64,000 nucleotides of DNA from Haemophilus pittmaniae (GCF_900186995.1 NZ_LT906463.1:248001-312000); one strand, 5' to 3'; counted from the stretch's first letter, positions 27,377 to 37,118 are shown. Notes: generated from the letters alone by a model not told the origin. Translations and numbers: made by a program.

Positions 27377-28267
27377 TTAAAATATATGGTAAATCAATTT
27401 ATATCGTATTTCCTTGATTAACCTTTTAATTTTTGTTTTGAAATCAATCTCATCAAATTTAGCTTTAAAGTTAGGATAATTATTACAAATTTGTTTAAAC
27501 AACGAATAACCTAGATTAGCTTTTAAATGGGTGCTTTTTATAGACCAAAACTTATCCGGTCCAGGATAATGATAGATCACAGCAGGGAATTGAATATCAC
27601 GTTTTTTCAGATATTTTATATAACCACATTCAGCCGGAGTAAAATTAAACCTTGAGTTTATAAACTTAACATCATCTTTAAAAATACCATTCAAAATATC
27701 TTGGTCTTGATATTCTATAATATCTTTATACTTAGCCAACCATTCTAAACTCACTTCTAATACATTTAACTCTCGCCATCTTTGCATGTTAATAAGAAGT
27801 ACTCCAGCATTAAAATAGCTATACTCTGCCAGTCCTATTTTAGGTTTATAATCGACCTGGTCAATTTCTATAAAGTAATCCTTACAAGCTGCAAGTGAAT
27901 AATTTTCTATATCCGTATTCCATAATTCATCTAACGGGCCATTAGTTAATGTATCAACATCAATATAAATTAACTTGTCCACATTAGGGATATATTTCGT
28001 TATATTTAATCTGGCATAGGTCGCAGGAGAAATATAACTTATTGTAAGAGGAAAATCAGAAAATGAATCTTTATCTACTTTTATAAAACGTACATTCATT
28101 CCATTTTTAGAAATGATATCCTCTATAATTTTTCGATTATCATCTTCTATCCCAAAATCTAAAATATAAAAATAAATTTTAAAATAAGAATTATTTTTTA
28201 ATATACTTAATATACTAATTGCTAGATATGGCGCATAATTATTATCCGATGAAAAAGCGATATTCAT
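27377..28267 (-). CDS. GT8-family glycosyltransferase, probable LOS synthesis
   Basis: This 296-residue protein has the GT8 layout: MNIAFSSDNNYAPYLAISI at the N-terminus, the metal-binding D-x-D in LIYIDVDTLTNGPL near 100, SYFNAGVLLINMQRWR near 155, and the late HYPGPDKFW motif. GT8 enzymes such as LgtC and RfaJ add galactose or glucose to lipopolysaccharide cores. It sits between apaH and rsmA, the place of lic2A in H. influenzae as I recall, and is visibly AT-rich. The start follows AAGGGAAG. I see no tetranucleotide phase-variation tract. Acceptor and sugar are unknown. Confidence 0.85.
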   Translation of the reverse strand: MNIAFSSDNNYAPYLAISILSILKNNSYFKIYFYILDFGIEDDNRKIIEDIISKNGMNVRFIKVDKDSFSDFPLTISYISPATYARLNITKYIPNVDKLIYIDVDTLTNGPLDELWNTDIENYSLAACKDYFIEIDQVDYKPKIGLAEYSYFNAGVLLINMQRWRELNVLEVSLEWLAKYKDIIEYQDQDILNGIFKDDVKFINSRFNFTPAECGYIKYLKKRDIQFPAVIYHYPGPDKFWSIKSTHLKANLGYSLFKQICNNYPNFKAKFDEIDFKTKIKRLIKEIRYKLIYHIF

Positions 28268-28278
28268 ATTACTTCCCT

Positions 28279-28473
28279 TTAGCGGCATCTATTATTTCCC
28301 TTACCACGGTTATCAAAATCAAATTTATTATTTATTTCTACTGAATTAGGCAAATATTGGACACTAGCATCATCCAAATGGTAAAGATCTTTTGCCTTTT
28401 ATCCAGAAATATCCTAGTGAAATAAATTTTCACTCGGTTTTATTTATAATTAAACCAACTTTTATTTTCTCAT
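28279..28473 (-). pseudogene. Remnant of a decayed gene, probably glycosyltransferase
   Basis: Minus-strand coding-like sequence survives in two frames. AAGG and ATG (28473) open MRK-; if one A is added in the A-run the frame continues as IKVGLIINKTE to a TGA at 28430-28432. A second segment (28282-28398) reads 39 residues, including KDLYHLDDASVQYLPNSVEI and NNKFDFDN, to a TAA at 28279-28281. That stop is 11 bases before the GT8 ATG and abuts its ribosome site, as expected of a former operon partner. Most of the gene is missing. Glycosyltransferase identity is inferred from position and from the KVGLIIN start. Confidence 0.55.
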
Positions 28474-28513
28474 TATTAATCCTTAGGTTATTTATTAATA
28501 TATACTGGGAAAT

Positions 28514-29377
28514 TTATATATCAGCTGATTCAAAAGGAATATTTTCATCATTTGCTGGTGGATTATCCGCCAACCAATTAGCTAAACGGGCATAATCAGC
28601 AATTGAAAGATTTTCGGCTCGGGCATTGAGATCAATACCAAGCGCAGTGAGATTGTCCGCAGAGAATAAGGTTGCTAGGGCGTTACGTAAGGTCTTACGG
28701 CGTTGGTTAAATGCCTGTGAGCAAACTCGATTGAGCCAGTAAAGATCTTTTACCGGATGAGGTAATTGTTGATGAGGCACTAAGCGTACAACTGCTGAAT
28801 CTACTTTGGGAGCCGGTTTAAAGGCACTTGGAGGCACCTCTAACACAGGCATTACCTGACAAAAATATTGCGCCATGATAGTGAGACGTCCGTAGGCTTT
28901 GCTATTTGGTGCCGCACATAAACGTTTCACCACTTCCTTCTGCAACATAAAGTGCATATCTTGAATCACATCATGATACTTAAATAAGTGGAACATCAAT
29001 GGGGTAGAAATGTTATAAGGCAAATTGCCAAATACACGCAATTTTTGGCCTTTTTCGGCTAGTTGTTCTTTTATGTAAAGCTCACCAAAATCAAACTGCA
29101 TAGCATCGGTTTCAATCACCGTGATTTTATGGTGTAAAAATGGATGATGACGTAAACGTTCGGCAAGATCCCGGTCCAACTCCACTACCGTAAGATGATT
29201 CACTAATTCACCAACCGGTTCGGTTAATGCCCCTAGACCTGGGCCGATTTCTACTAAGAATTGGTCCGCTTGCGGATAAATCGCGGAAACAATATTTTGA
29301 ATCACCGAATTATCGTGAAGAAAGTTTTGTCCAAAACGCTTCCGCGCCGTATGACCTAAGTGTTTTTTGGAGCTCAT
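28514..29377 (-). CDS. rsmA: 16S rRNA dimethyladenosine transferase RsmA (KsgA)
   Basis: RsmA dimethylates A1518 and A1519 of 16S rRNA late in 30S assembly. The 287-residue product has [10 protein letters not shown] near residue 15, SAM motif [24 protein letters not shown], and the catalytic motif [10 protein letters not shown] near 117. The C-terminal domain has [12 protein letters not shown]. The gene precedes the decayed ORF and GT8 gene on the same strand. Confidence 0.97.
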   Translation of the reverse strand: MSSKKHLGHTARKRFGQNFLHDNSVIQNIVSAIYPQADQFLVEIGPGLGALTEPVGELVNHLTVVELDRDLAERLRHHPFLHHKITVIETDAMQFDFGELYIKEQLAEKGQKLRVFGNLPYNISTPLMFHLFKYHDVIQDMHFMLQKEVVKRLCAAPNSKAYGRLTIMAQYFCQVMPVLEVPPSAFKPAPKVDSAVVRLVPHQQLPHPVKDLYWLNRVCSQAFNQRRKTLRNALATLFSADNLTALGIDLNARAENLSIADYARLANWLADNPPANDENIPFESADI

Positions 29378-29500
29378 AAATATGCCTAATAGTAATAAAG
29401 TGAGGGCTATTATAGAGCCTATATCTGCTTTGTAAATCGCCGACAGGTCTTGAAATTGCGCGATTTTATTGGGATTTTCCGAGCAAGATTGATTTTAACC

Positions 29501-29529
29501 TTTCACCAGCCTACAAAAACGGCTATAAT
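29501..29529 (+). promoter_or_regulatory. infA promoter
   Basis: -35 TTTCAC (29501-29506) and a perfect -10 TATAAT (29524-29529) are separated by 17 bases, followed by a G+C-rich start region. Confidence 0.6.
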
Positions 29530-29570
29530 CCGCGCGTTTTTTATTAACCCGCCCAATTGTTAAGGGCTGA

Positions 29571-29813
<243 letters not shown>

Positions 29814-29830
29814 TCCATCATTTCCTGTAA

Positions 29831-29856
29831 AAGCCGATTCTTATCGGCTTTTTCTT
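29831..29856 (+). terminator. infA terminator
   Basis: The arms AAGCCGAT / ATCGGCTT with loop TCTT are followed by TTTCTTTTG, just after the infA stop. Confidence 0.85.
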
Positions 29857-29910
29857 TTGAACGAATATTTGTTCTACCATGAAAATATTCCTTCATTGCT
29901 TGCTTATTCC

Positions 29911-29938
29911 TTGCACAGTCAAAATTTTTCTGTATAAT
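29911..29938 (+). promoter_or_regulatory. Promoter of the rpsF operon
   Basis: -35 TTGCAC (29911-29916) and a perfect -10 TATAAT (29933-29938) are separated by 16 bases. It lies about 95 bases before rpsF. Confidence 0.65.
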
Positions 29939-29947
29939 CCGCAACCC

Positions 29948-29995
29948 TTGGCCACATTCCATTTTAGTTCCTTGCCTTTGCAGATCCGTGGCCAA
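29948..29995 (+). promoter_or_regulatory. rpsF leader hairpin, possible S6:S18 binding element
   Basis: Perfect 8-bp arms TTGGCCAC (29948-29955) and GTGGCCAA (29988-29995) enclose the mRNA leader, with a CCG trinucleotide at the foot of the right arm (29986-29988). The S6:S18 complex is known to bind a CCG-containing element in rpsF leaders to repress its own operon. The assignment is by resemblance. Confidence 0.5.
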
Positions 29996-30032
29996 TCTAC
30001 GTCAAAGGCTGATTAACCCGTAAGGAGCAGTA

Positions 30033-30410
30033 ATGCGTCACTACGAAATCGTGTTTATGGTTCATCCGGACCAAAGCGAGCAAGTACAAGGGATGATTGA
30101 ACGTTATACCGGTTCTGTTACAGAAGCCGGCGGTAAAATTCATCGCCTAGAAGATTGGGGTCGCCGTCAATTAGCTTACCCAATCAACAAATTACACAAA
30201 GCACACTACGTGCTTATGAATGTAGAAGCGCCTCAACAAGTCATCGACGAGCTAGAAACGACTTTCCGTTATAACGATGCTGTATTACGCAGTCTTGTTA
30301 TCCACACTAAGCACGCCGTAACCGAAGCGTCCCCAATGGCTAAAGCTAAAGATGATCGTAAAGCTGTAGCTGAAGTTGAAACCAACGATTTTGAGGATGC
30401 TGAAGAGTAA
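30033..30410 (+). CDS. rpsF: 30S ribosomal protein bS6
   Basis: The 125-residue product begins [20 protein letters not shown] and contains [20 protein letters not shown] and the acidic C-terminal tail that can be glutamylated in E. coli. GTAAGGAGCAG precedes the ATG. It is first in rpsF-priB-rpsR-rplI, and priB starts inside its last codons. Confidence 0.97.
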   Translation: MRHYEIVFMVHPDQSEQVQGMIERYTGSVTEAGGKIHRLEDWGRRQLAYPINKLHKAHYVLMNVEAPQQVIDELETTFRYNDAVLRSLVIHTKHAVTEASPMAKAKDDRKAVAEVETNDFEDAEE

Positions 30411-30723
30411 TTCCACTATTGATAATCGCTTTTCCATAATTGGCAAAGTTTGCAAAATTCCGCAACGGAGTAAAAGCCCTAACGGTATTGAACATTGCCG
30501 ATTCTACTTGGAACATCGTTCCCAGCAGATTGAAAGCGGGTTACCGCGCCAAGCCTGGTTGAATATACCGGTGCAAATTAGTGGTAATCAATTAATAGAA
30601 AAAACTCAAAGCATTACGGTCGGTTGTGAATTATTAGTAGTGGGTTTTATTACCTCACATAAAACCGCCAGTGGTTTAAATCAACTAGTATTACACGCCG
30701 AGCAAATCGAATTTATAGATTAG
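30397..30723 (+). CDS. priB: Primosomal replication protein PriB
   Basis: PriB is a single-stranded DNA-binding OB-fold protein of the replication restart primosome. The 108-residue product shares the E. coli features [27 protein letters not shown] and [12 protein letters not shown]. It starts at ATG 30397, overlapping the rpsF end by 14 bases. Its place between rpsF and rpsR is typical. Confidence 0.93.
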   Translation: MLKSNSTIDNRFSIIGKVCKIPQRSKSPNGIEHCRFYLEHRSQQIESGLPRQAWLNIPVQISGNQLIEKTQSITVGCELLVVGFITSHKTASGLNQLVLHAEQIEFID

Positions 30724-30966
<243 letters not shown>

Positions 30967-30980
30967 GAAGGAGAAGGTCA

Positions 30981-31430
30981 ATGCAAGTAATTCTTTTAGA
31001 CAAAATTGTTCACCTTGGTAATGTTGGTGATCAAGTAAATGTTAAATCTGGTTTTGCCCGTAACTTCTTAATCCCACAAGGTAAAGCGGTTATGGCAACT
31101 AAAGCAAACATCGAGCATTTTGAAGCTCGTCGTGCTGAGTTAGAAGCTGCTGCAGCTGCAAGCCTTGCTGCTGCTCAAGCTCGTGCTGCACAAGTGACTG
31201 CTTTAGGTTCTGTAACTATCACATCTAAAGCTGGTGATGAAGGTCGTTTATTCGGCGCAATCACTACCCGTGATGTAGCAGAAGCAGTAACAGCTGCCGG
31301 TGTTGAGATTGCGAAAAGCGAAGTGCGTTTACCAAACGGTCCAATCCGTACTCTTGGTGACCATGATGTGCGTTTCCAACTTCATGGCGAAGTATTCGCA
31401 ACATTAGATGTAATCGTTGTTGCAGAATAA
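30981..31430 (+). CDS. rplI: 50S ribosomal protein bL9
   Basis: The 149-residue protein has the L9 N-domain ([33 protein letters not shown]), a long Ala-rich connecting helix, and the C-domain ending [28 protein letters not shown] precedes the ATG. It ends the operon at a strong terminator. Confidence 0.97.
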   Translation: MQVILLDKIVHLGNVGDQVNVKSGFARNFLIPQGKAVMATKANIEHFEARRAELEAAAAASLAAAQARAAQVTALGSVTITSKAGDEGRLFGAITTRDVAEAVTAAGVEIAKSEVRLPNGPIRTLGDHDVRFQLHGEVFATLDVIVVAE

Positions 31431-31451
31431 TTATCAAAGCTTTGATAAAAG

Positions 31452-31479
31452 AAAACCCGACATTATGTCGGGTTTTTTG
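31452..31479 (+). terminator. Terminator of the rpsF operon
   Basis: The arms ACCCGACA / TGTCGGGT with loop TTA run into TTTTTT. On the other side it meets the end of the GT9 gene. Confidence 0.88.
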
Positions 31480-32508
31480 TTAGGCTAAATTGTCTATTTG
31501 TTTAATAAGCCAAATCGAGGCTTCTTTCATATCAAAATTTTCAGTGTGATTATTATCGCCTGGCTCTCTGCTTTTAATTACTTTGCAAGGAATTTCAGGC
31601 TCACATTTTGGGGACCAAATCGCTAAATTACGTACATTATCCGCATAAAAAGCCAATAATGGTCTTCTACAGGCACAAGCAATATGGACGGTACCACCAT
31701 CCACACTAAGCACAAAATCTGCCTTATTAATCAAGCCAATATACTCTGCTAACGATACTTTCGGTAAAAGACGAATATCCGGCATATTTTTATAATTATT
31801 TTTTTCAGCATCACTAATCGATACTAACAGATCGCATCTTTCTTTTAGGTTCTCTGGTAGATTATCCAAAAACGCAGCAATTTCTTTTGCCGGTATTCTA
31901 CGAGTACTGCCTTCGGGGGCTATCAGAATTTTTATTTTATTCTTCTGCCATAAATGGGAAACTTCTGGCAAATTGGTTAATAGTTTTGGATAACAGCTCT
32001 CTTCCCTATTCAAATATTGTCCTAACAAGGAATCCATCAAATAATCCGTCACATGAGTTTTATCTGTAATATCAGCATGATGGTTATAATTGTTGATCGA
32101 ATGAATGGAATAATATTTTTTCTCTCTTTTATAAAAGGTAAAAATAAACTTAGGAGATAATATTTTCTCAAGCAACAAACTTCTTGTGGTATAACTTGGC
32201 ATAAAATCTAGGTATAGATCCCAGCGCTTACGCTGCTTAAAATAAGTTATAGCTTTATCTTCAAAAAAAACATCAACTAACCCTGATAGTTCATAAATCA
32301 GACGGCTACGCGAAGAGACAAAAATACCAATCTTTATATTCGGATTTGCTGCTTTTAGTTGTTTTATATGAGCTGAATGAGCAATTGAATCACCTATCGC
32401 ATCACCGATAGGCTTAATTAATACCGATTGAATTTCAGCAAAATTAATTGAGCTAATCTTTGCTCTAGAACCAACAAGCTTAACAATGGCTTTCTTTAAT
32501 AATGACAT
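31480..32508 (-). CDS. GT9-family glycosyltransferase (heptosyltransferase-like)
   Basis: The 342-residue product has the ADP-heptose:LPS heptosyltransferase fold. The N-terminal GDAIGDSIAHSAHIKQLKAANP segment, seen in pieces, stands for the GD-x-x acceptor loop. The C-domain donor-binding segment is ADFVLSVDGGTVHIACACRRPLLAFY, with the usual D-x-G-x-x-H pattern. It lies 2 bases after another GT9 gene and forms an AT-rich two-gene unit. The exact LOS residue added is unknown; the similarity to WaaC/WaaF is distant. Confidence 0.82.
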   Translation of the reverse strand: MSLLKKAIVKLVGSRAKISSINFAEIQSVLIKPIGDAIGDSIAHSAHIKQLKAANPNIKIGIFVSSRSRLIYELSGLVDVFFEDKAITYFKQRKRWDLYLDFMPSYTTRSLLLEKILSPKFIFTFYKREKKYYSIHSINNYNHHADITDKTHVTDYLMDSLLGQYLNREESCYPKLLTNLPEVSHLWQKNKIKILIAPEGSTRRIPAKEIAAFLDNLPENLKERCDLLVSISDAEKNNYKNMPDIRLLPKVSLAEYIGLINKADFVLSVDGGTVHIACACRRPLLAFYADNVRNLAIWSPKCEPEIPCKVIKSREPGDNNHTENFDMKEASIWLIKQIDNLA

Positions 32509-32510
32509 AA

Positions 32511-33554
32511 TTATGCTCTATCACTAACTTCCAACCATTCCGGCTGAATATCATGGGCGGAAATCTCATTTACCGTTTGCTTGAAATATAAAATGTGGCT
32601 CCGAGGTGTATTAGGATGCCATTGCTGTAAATTTTTGGGGTTATTTTCCTGATAAAAGGCAACAATATTTTTCCCTAATCCTGCAGCGATATGAATGATA
32701 GAAGTATCCGGCGAAATCACCGTATCGCAATATTTAATTAAAGCAATACTATCGAAAATGGTTTTACTTGAAGAATACACGAAAACCTGCGGAAAGCGTT
32801 CTGCAATAGACTGTAAGGATTTGGATACAGCAGGAAAACTTAATAAAATAAATTTTTTCTGTGGAAATTTTTGGGTCATCACAGATAAAAATTTAGCGAT
32901 ACTATCCTCACTAAACTTTCTGGAATTTGCAGCACCAAAAAAGTTAATGGCAATAGCATGTTGCAAATGATGGTCTGCAATAAAACCACTAACATTTTGT
33001 TCTGAAAAATCATTCAACGGAACAAGATAGTCTGAATTCACAGACTCTACACCGCATAGTTCAATCGCTTTACGATAAATTTCTGAAAAATGTAAATTAT
33101 CCTCAACAACATTTAAATCAAAAATTTTATAACGGGATTTTTGATAGCCAATATTTACTTTCGCGTGAATTAAACGGGTTAACAATAAATCTCGATTGCG
33201 CAATAGCACAGGTAAATTGATCAAATAATCATAATGTTGATGTGATAATTGACGCCCTATCTTTACGTAACTACATACTTTACGACGATTTACTGTATAA
33301 AAATTATCGATGAATTCATTATCCTGAAATAATTGTAAATTACCGTAAGAACAAACAACATCTAATCTAGCTTTTGGATATTGTTTGCGTAATTCACGAA
33401 AAATAAAACTACTTACAATATAGTCGCCAATTTTACCGTCTTGCTGTAAAACAATTATTTTTGGGGCATCAGTCACCTGAAATGATTGCCCATTAGAATG
33501 ATCTAAACAGAGCTTCCCCAAGAAGAGTCTGATTTTTTGCAGAATTTTTTTCAT
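32511..33554 (-). CDS. GT9-family glycosyltransferase (heptosyltransferase-like)
   Basis: The 347-residue product has an N-terminal IIVLQQDGKIGDYIVSSFIFRELRKQYP (in pieces), the GT9 acceptor side, and C-terminal CDTVISPDTSIIHIAAGLGKNIVAFY, the donor site with Asp, Ser/Thr and His. Only a weak ribosome site is seen before the ATG at 33554, and a TTG at 33599 lies inside the rpmE terminator. It probably acts in LOS core or outer chain synthesis with its neighbour. It could be read through from rpmE or have its own promoter. Confidence 0.82.
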   Translation of the reverse strand: MKKILQKIRLFLGKLCLDHSNGQSFQVTDAPKIIVLQQDGKIGDYIVSSFIFRELRKQYPKARLDVVCSYGNLQLFQDNEFIDNFYTVNRRKVCSYVKIGRQLSHQHYDYLINLPVLLRNRDLLLTRLIHAKVNIGYQKSRYKIFDLNVVEDNLHFSEIYRKAIELCGVESVNSDYLVPLNDFSEQNVSGFIADHHLQHAIAINFFGAANSRKFSEDSIAKFLSVMTQKFPQKKFILLSFPAVSKSLQSIAERFPQVFVYSSSKTIFDSIALIKYCDTVISPDTSIIHIAAGLGKNIVAFYQENNPKNLQQWHPNTPRSHILYFKQTVNEISAHDIQPEWLEVSDRA

Positions 33555-33582
33555 AACAAGAAGATATTGATACTTTAGAGAT

Positions 33583-33611
33583 AAAAATAACCCCCGCAAA
33601 AGCGAGGGTTG
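33583..33611 (-). terminator. rpmE terminator
   Basis: On the minus strand, AACCCTCGC and GCGGGGGTT arms with loop TTTT are followed by ATTTTTAT. Confidence 0.85.
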
Positions 33612-33625
33612 TATTCAAAATCAAA

Positions 33626-33838
33626 TTATTTTGAACTTGGAATTTTGAAACGGCTGTTGAAGCGTTCAACACGACCGCCGGTATCTACAACACGTTGTTT
33701 ACCGGTGTAGAACGGGTGGCAATTACCGCACACATCAAGATTGATGTCTTTACCTAAGGTAGAACGAGTTTTGATTACATTACCGCAAGAACAAGTTGCT
33801 GTAATTTCTTTATATTCAGGATGAATACCTTGTTTCAT
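33626..33838 (-). CDS. rpmE: 50S ribosomal protein bL31 (zinc-binding form)
   Basis: The 70-residue protein has all four zinc cysteines (TCSCGN and [10 protein letters not shown]) of the C+ type L31. The ATG at 33838 follows GAGG. Leader and promoter lie between it and the divergent mutY. Confidence 0.96.
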   Translation of the reverse strand: MKQGIHPEYKEITATCSCGNVIKTRSTLGKDINLDVCGNCHPFYTGKQRVVDTGGRVERFNSRFKIPSSK

Positions 33839-33906
33839 AGAAAACCTCAAAATGAAGCCACGCCGCTATAAGAACTTTCTCCTTACACCGCGTGAGTTAA
33901 TAATAC

Positions 33907-33920
33907 GTCGCTCAAGCGAC
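33907..33920 (-). promoter_or_regulatory. rpmE leader hairpin
   Basis: The inverted repeat GTCGCT / AGCGAC lies 70 bases before rpmE, just downstream of a TATAAT on the minus strand (33935-33940). It may be part of a leader for ribosomal protein autoregulation; this is a guess from position. Confidence 0.35.
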
Positions 33921-34032
33921 ACCAAAGGGCGCAAATTATACTAAAAAATGAGAATTGATCAAGCGTCCGGATTTAATGATAGAATGCCTTTCGTTATTTT
34001 TATTGCCTCAAATAATTGCCTTTTAATATCTC

Positions 34033-35151
34033 ATGCAAGCCCAATCTTCTTCTGATGCACCATTTGCAAAAGCGGTTTTATGCTGGTTCGACAAATTCGG
34101 CCGAAAACACCTTCCTTGGCAACAGAACAAAACCCTTTATGCTGTTTGGCTATCTGAAGTCATGTTACAGCAAACCCAGGTGGCTACGGTTATCCCTTAT
34201 TTTGAGCGTTTTATTACCCGTTTTCCTAACATCAATGCATTAGCCAATGCCGATGAGGATGAGGTATTGCATTTTTGGACCGGATTAGGTTACTACGCAC
34301 GCGCCCGCAATCTACACAAAGCAGCGCAAACCATTCGCGACCAATATCAAGGACAATTCCCCGATACATTTGAGCAGGTTTGGGCACTCAGCGGTATTGG
34401 TCGATCTACCGCCGGAGCTATTTTATCCTCCGTCCTTAATCACCCCTACCCGATTCTGGATGGAAATGTAAAACGGGTGCTTAGTCGCTATTTCGCACTT
34501 GCCGGTTGGCCGGGGGAAAAAAAAGTAGAAGATGAACTCTGGCAATTAAGCGCACAAGTCACGCCAAGGGAACGCGTCGCCGATTTTAATCAGGCCATGA
34601 TGGATCTCGGTGCATTGGTTTGTACCCGCAGTAAACCTAAATGTACGTTGTGCCCATTACATCAAGCATGCCAAGCTAATCAACAACAACGTTGGGCAGA
34701 TTTTCCGGGGAAAAAACCGAGCAAAACCCTCCCGCAGAAACAAGGATATTTCTTGATTTTGCAGGAGCAAGGCCGGGTTTGGTTAGAAAAAAGGCCATCC
34801 TCCGGTATTTGGGGCGGGCTTTATTGCTTCCCACAGTTTGCCGATAAAGAGGAACTTTTGCAGTATTTAAACAGTCAGGGGATCACTCATTATCAAGAAT
34901 GGCCTAGCTTTCGTCATACCTTTAGCCACTTTCATCTGGATATTCACCCGATCTACGCTCAATATAATCCGCCAATCTTGGAGAATAACCTCGGTGATTG
35001 GCGCCAAGTGAAGGAAACCGGCAAAGAATATCAATCAACCCTATCAAGCGAAGGCAAATATTGGTATGATCCGCGCACTTCAAATGCTATCGGGCTAGCT
35101 ACGCCCATGAAGAATCTATTAACCCAATTTGTAAGGAATTATTATGGCTAG
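34033..35151 (+). CDS. mutY: Adenine DNA glycosylase MutY
   Basis: MutY removes adenine mispaired with 8-oxoguanine. The 372-residue product has the N-terminal [24 protein letters not shown] with catalytic Glu, the helix-hairpin-helix [13 protein letters not shown], catalytic Asp in [15 protein letters not shown], and the 4Fe-4S cysteines [23 protein letters not shown]-like 8-oxoG recognition domain occupies residues ~235-365. It overlaps yggX by eight bases. Confidence 0.96.
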   Translation: MQAQSSSDAPFAKAVLCWFDKFGRKHLPWQQNKTLYAVWLSEVMLQQTQVATVIPYFERFITRFPNINALANADEDEVLHFWTGLGYYARARNLHKAAQTIRDQYQGQFPDTFEQVWALSGIGRSTAGAILSSVLNHPYPILDGNVKRVLSRYFALAGWPGEKKVEDELWQLSAQVTPRERVADFNQAMMDLGALVCTRSKPKCTLCPLHQACQANQQQRWADFPGKKPSKTLPQKQGYFLILQEQGRVWLEKRPSSGIWGGLYCFPQFADKEELLQYLNSQGITHYQEWPSFRHTFSHFHLDIHPIYAQYNPPILENNLGDWRQVKETGKEYQSTLSSEGKYWYDPRTSNAIGLATPMKNLLTQFVRNYYG

Positions 35152-35416
35152 AACCGTTTTTTGCGAATATTTGAAAAAAGAAGCTGACGGGCTTGATTTT
35201 CAACTCTATCCCGGCGAACTTGGCCAACGTATTTTTAATTCAATTAGCAAACAAGCATGGAGCGAATGGATCAAAAAACAAACCATGTTAGTGAACGAAA
35301 AGAAACTCAACATGATGAATGCCGATCACCGCAAATTATTAGAACAGGAAATGATCAACTTCCTCTTTGAAGGAAAAGAGATCCACATTGACGGTTATAC
35401 TCCACCGGAAAAATAA
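35144..35416 (+). CDS. yggX: Fe(II)-trafficking protein YggX
   Basis: The 90-residue protein protects iron-sulfur clusters from oxidation in enterics. It has the conserved Cys7 ([13 protein letters not shown]), [14 protein letters not shown] and [18 protein letters not shown]. The mutY-yggX-mltC order is the usual one and the start lies inside mutY, so translation is probably coupled. Confidence 0.95.
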   Translation: MARTVFCEYLKKEADGLDFQLYPGELGQRIFNSISKQAWSEWIKKQTMLVNEKKLNMMNADHRKLLEQEMINFLFEGKEIHIDGYTPPEK

Positions 35417-35422
35417 TTACCC

Positions 35423-36508
35423 ATGATGAAAAAATATTTCGTACTTGCACTAATCCCTTTTTTATTCGCCTGTGGCAGTTCCAACACTCATCATCGCCGC
35501 GGTATTAATTTTGATGAAGTGTTTGCCAAAGATACTCAAGGTTTAGATATCCTGACCGGCCAATTCTCCCATAATATCGACCGTATTTGGGGAGTAAATG
35601 AGCTATTGGTGGCAACCCGTAAAGACTACGTCAAATACAACGACAACTACTATACCCGTAGCCACGTTAGCTTTGACGAAGGTTCAATCATTGTAGAAAC
35701 GCAAAAAGATCTCAATCGTTTACACAATGCTATCGTCCATACCCTATTAATGGGCTCTGACCCGAAAGGTATCGACCTCTTTGCTTCCGGAGATGTACCA
35801 ATAAGCTCGCGTCCGTTCCTCTTGGGGCAGGTTGTGGATAACAACGGCCAACAAATCTCTAATGAGATGATTGCTTCCAATTACGCAACTTGGCTTATCC
35901 AAAACAAGTTACAAACCCGTCGCCTGCAAAATGGCAACGTGGTGCAATTTGTCGTCATTGCAATGATCGCCAACCACGTTGAAGTACGTGCTCAAAAATA
36001 TATACCATTGATTCGTAAAGCAGCTCAGCGCTACGGTATCGACGAAAGTCTGATCCTCGGTATCATGCAAACCGAATCCAGTTTCAACCCATACGCGATT
36101 AGTTATGCCAACGCCGTCGGTTTGATGCAGGTAGTACCAAGTACTGCAGGGCGTGATGTCTTTGCGATGAAAGGCCTTAGTGGTCAACCGACCCAACGTT
36201 ATCTCTACGATCCAGCAAATAATATCGATGCAGGTGTCGCTTATCTATGGTTATTACAAAACAAATACTTGGATGGCATTACCGATCCGGCGTCCAAACG
36301 TTTTGCTATGATTTCCGCCTATAACAGTGGTGCCGGCGCAGTGTTAAGAGTCTTTGATGAAGATAAAGACGAAGCGATTTACCAAATTAACCGGATGTAT
36401 CCGGAACAGGTTTACCGTATCTTGACCACCGCCCACCCATCCTCTCAGGCACGAAATTATCTACTTAAAGTAGATAATGCGCAGAAAAAATTCCGCGTTC
36501 GTCGCTAA
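35423..36508 (+). CDS. mltC: Membrane-bound lytic murein transglycosylase C
   Basis: This outer-membrane lipoprotein cleaves peptidoglycan. The 361-residue product has a signal peptide with lipobox LFAC (Cys17), an N-terminal DUF3393 domain (~25-190) and an SLT domain with catalytic Glu in [11 protein letters not shown] (near 218), then AVGLMQVVP and AYNSGAGAV. It starts six bases after yggX and ends before a strong terminator. Confidence 0.95.
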   Translation: MMKKYFVLALIPFLFACGSSNTHHRRGINFDEVFAKDTQGLDILTGQFSHNIDRIWGVNELLVATRKDYVKYNDNYYTRSHVSFDEGSIIVETQKDLNRLHNAIVHTLLMGSDPKGIDLFASGDVPISSRPFLLGQVVDNNGQQISNEMIASNYATWLIQNKLQTRRLQNGNVVQFVVIAMIANHVEVRAQKYIPLIRKAAQRYGIDESLILGIMQTESSFNPYAISYANAVGLMQVVPSTAGRDVFAMKGLSGQPTQRYLYDPANNIDAGVAYLWLLQNKYLDGITDPASKRFAMISAYNSGAGAVLRVFDEDKDEAIYQINRMYPEQVYRILTTAHPSSQARNYLLKVDNAQKKFRVRR

Positions 36509-36514
36509 TCCTCA

Positions 36515-36540
36515 AAGCCCGCCTATGCGGGCTTTTTTCT
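36515..36540 (+). terminator. mltC terminator
   Basis: AAGCCCGC / GCGGGCTT arms with loop CTAT are followed by TTTTCT. Confidence 0.88.
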
Positions 36541-36572
36541 TGCATAGGCAACCGACATAGCAATGTGACAAC

Positions 36573-36638
36573 AAACGCCCTTCCATTTGCAAAGTTTTTT
36601 CAAAAACAACATATAACCCATTGATTTTATTACAAATG
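36573..36638 (+). repeat. Dispersed intergenic repeat, copy G
   Basis: It runs from AAACGCCCTT to TGATTTTATTACAAATG in the gene-free stretch between the mltC terminator and the tRNA promoter. Confidence 0.78.
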
Positions 36639-36804
36639 AAATAAAAACAAGGAAAAATGTGACATTTTCAGTAAAAAACAACCCAATTGTCTTCGTTCAT
36701 TCTCGAGGATGTTCAAAAAACGGCATATCTTTGGTGTTTTTCTAGTCATCTTGCTTGTAAAGTATGCAAACTCGCGTTTTTTTTAGATTTTTTTAATTTT
36801 ATTG
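36639..36804. other. AT-rich gene-free stretch
   Basis: Apart from its very AT-rich composition before the tRNA promoter I see nothing here. The open frame across it runs into the tRNA and is not a gene. Confidence 0.4.
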
Positions 36805-36833
36805 TTGACTCAGCATCTAAAAAATCGTTTAAT
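36805..36833 (+). promoter_or_regulatory. Promoter of the tRNA-Phe/tRNA-Asn unit
   Basis: -35 TTGACT and -10 TTTAAT are separated by 17 bases, then a GC-rich discriminator (ACGCCCC) of the kind linked to stringent control. Confidence 0.6.
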
Positions 36834-36867
36834 ACGCCCCGTTGTCCGGCATCGCTGACAACGCCTT

Positions 36868-36943
36868 GCCTCGATAGCTCAGTCGGTAGAGCAGGGGATT
36901 GAAAATCCCCGTGTCGGTGGTTCGATTCCGCCTCGAGGCACCA
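36868..36943 (+). tRNA. tRNA-Phe (anticodon GAA)
   Basis: This 76-base gene has an encoded CCA. The anticodon stem-loop GGGGATTGAAAATCCCC gives GAA. Confidence 0.97.
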
Positions 36944-36948
36944 TCTAT

Positions 36949-37024
36949 TCCTCCTTAGTTCAGTCGGTAGAACGGTGGACTGTTAATCCATATGTCGCAG
37001 GTTCGAGTCCCGCAGGAGGAGCCA
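36949..37024 (+). tRNA. tRNA-Asn (anticodon GTT)
   Basis: This 76-base gene has an encoded CCA. The anticodon loop CTGTTAA gives GTT. It lies five bases after tRNA-Phe, so the two are cotranscribed. Confidence 0.97.
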
Positions 37025-37029
37025 AATTC

Positions 37030-37055
37030 AAAAAGCCGCTAAAGCAATTTAGCGG
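37030..37055 (+). terminator. tRNA operon terminator
   Basis: AAAAGCCGCTAAA / TTTAGCGGCTTTTT arms with loop GCAA follow tRNA-Asn directly. Confidence 0.88.
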
Positions 37056-37094
37056 CTTTTTACTTTTTCAGTTTCCGTAAATGATGATATTAAC

Positions 37095-37118
37095 GCAACC
37101 GTAATTCACTGCGGTTGC
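37095..37118 (+). other. Inverted repeat before yafJ
   Basis: GCAACCG and CGGTTGC arms with a 10-base loop lie in the 260-base gap before yafJ. The role is unknown. Confidence 0.3.

Noticed and set aside
28200..28270. Phase-variation tetranucleotide repeats at the GT8 start
   Set aside because: No run of CAAT or another tetramer is visible; the AT-rich sequence is irregular.
36687..36902. 71-codon ORF before tRNA-Phe
   Set aside because: It runs into the tRNA gene, lacks a ribosome site and lies in AT-rich promoter DNA.
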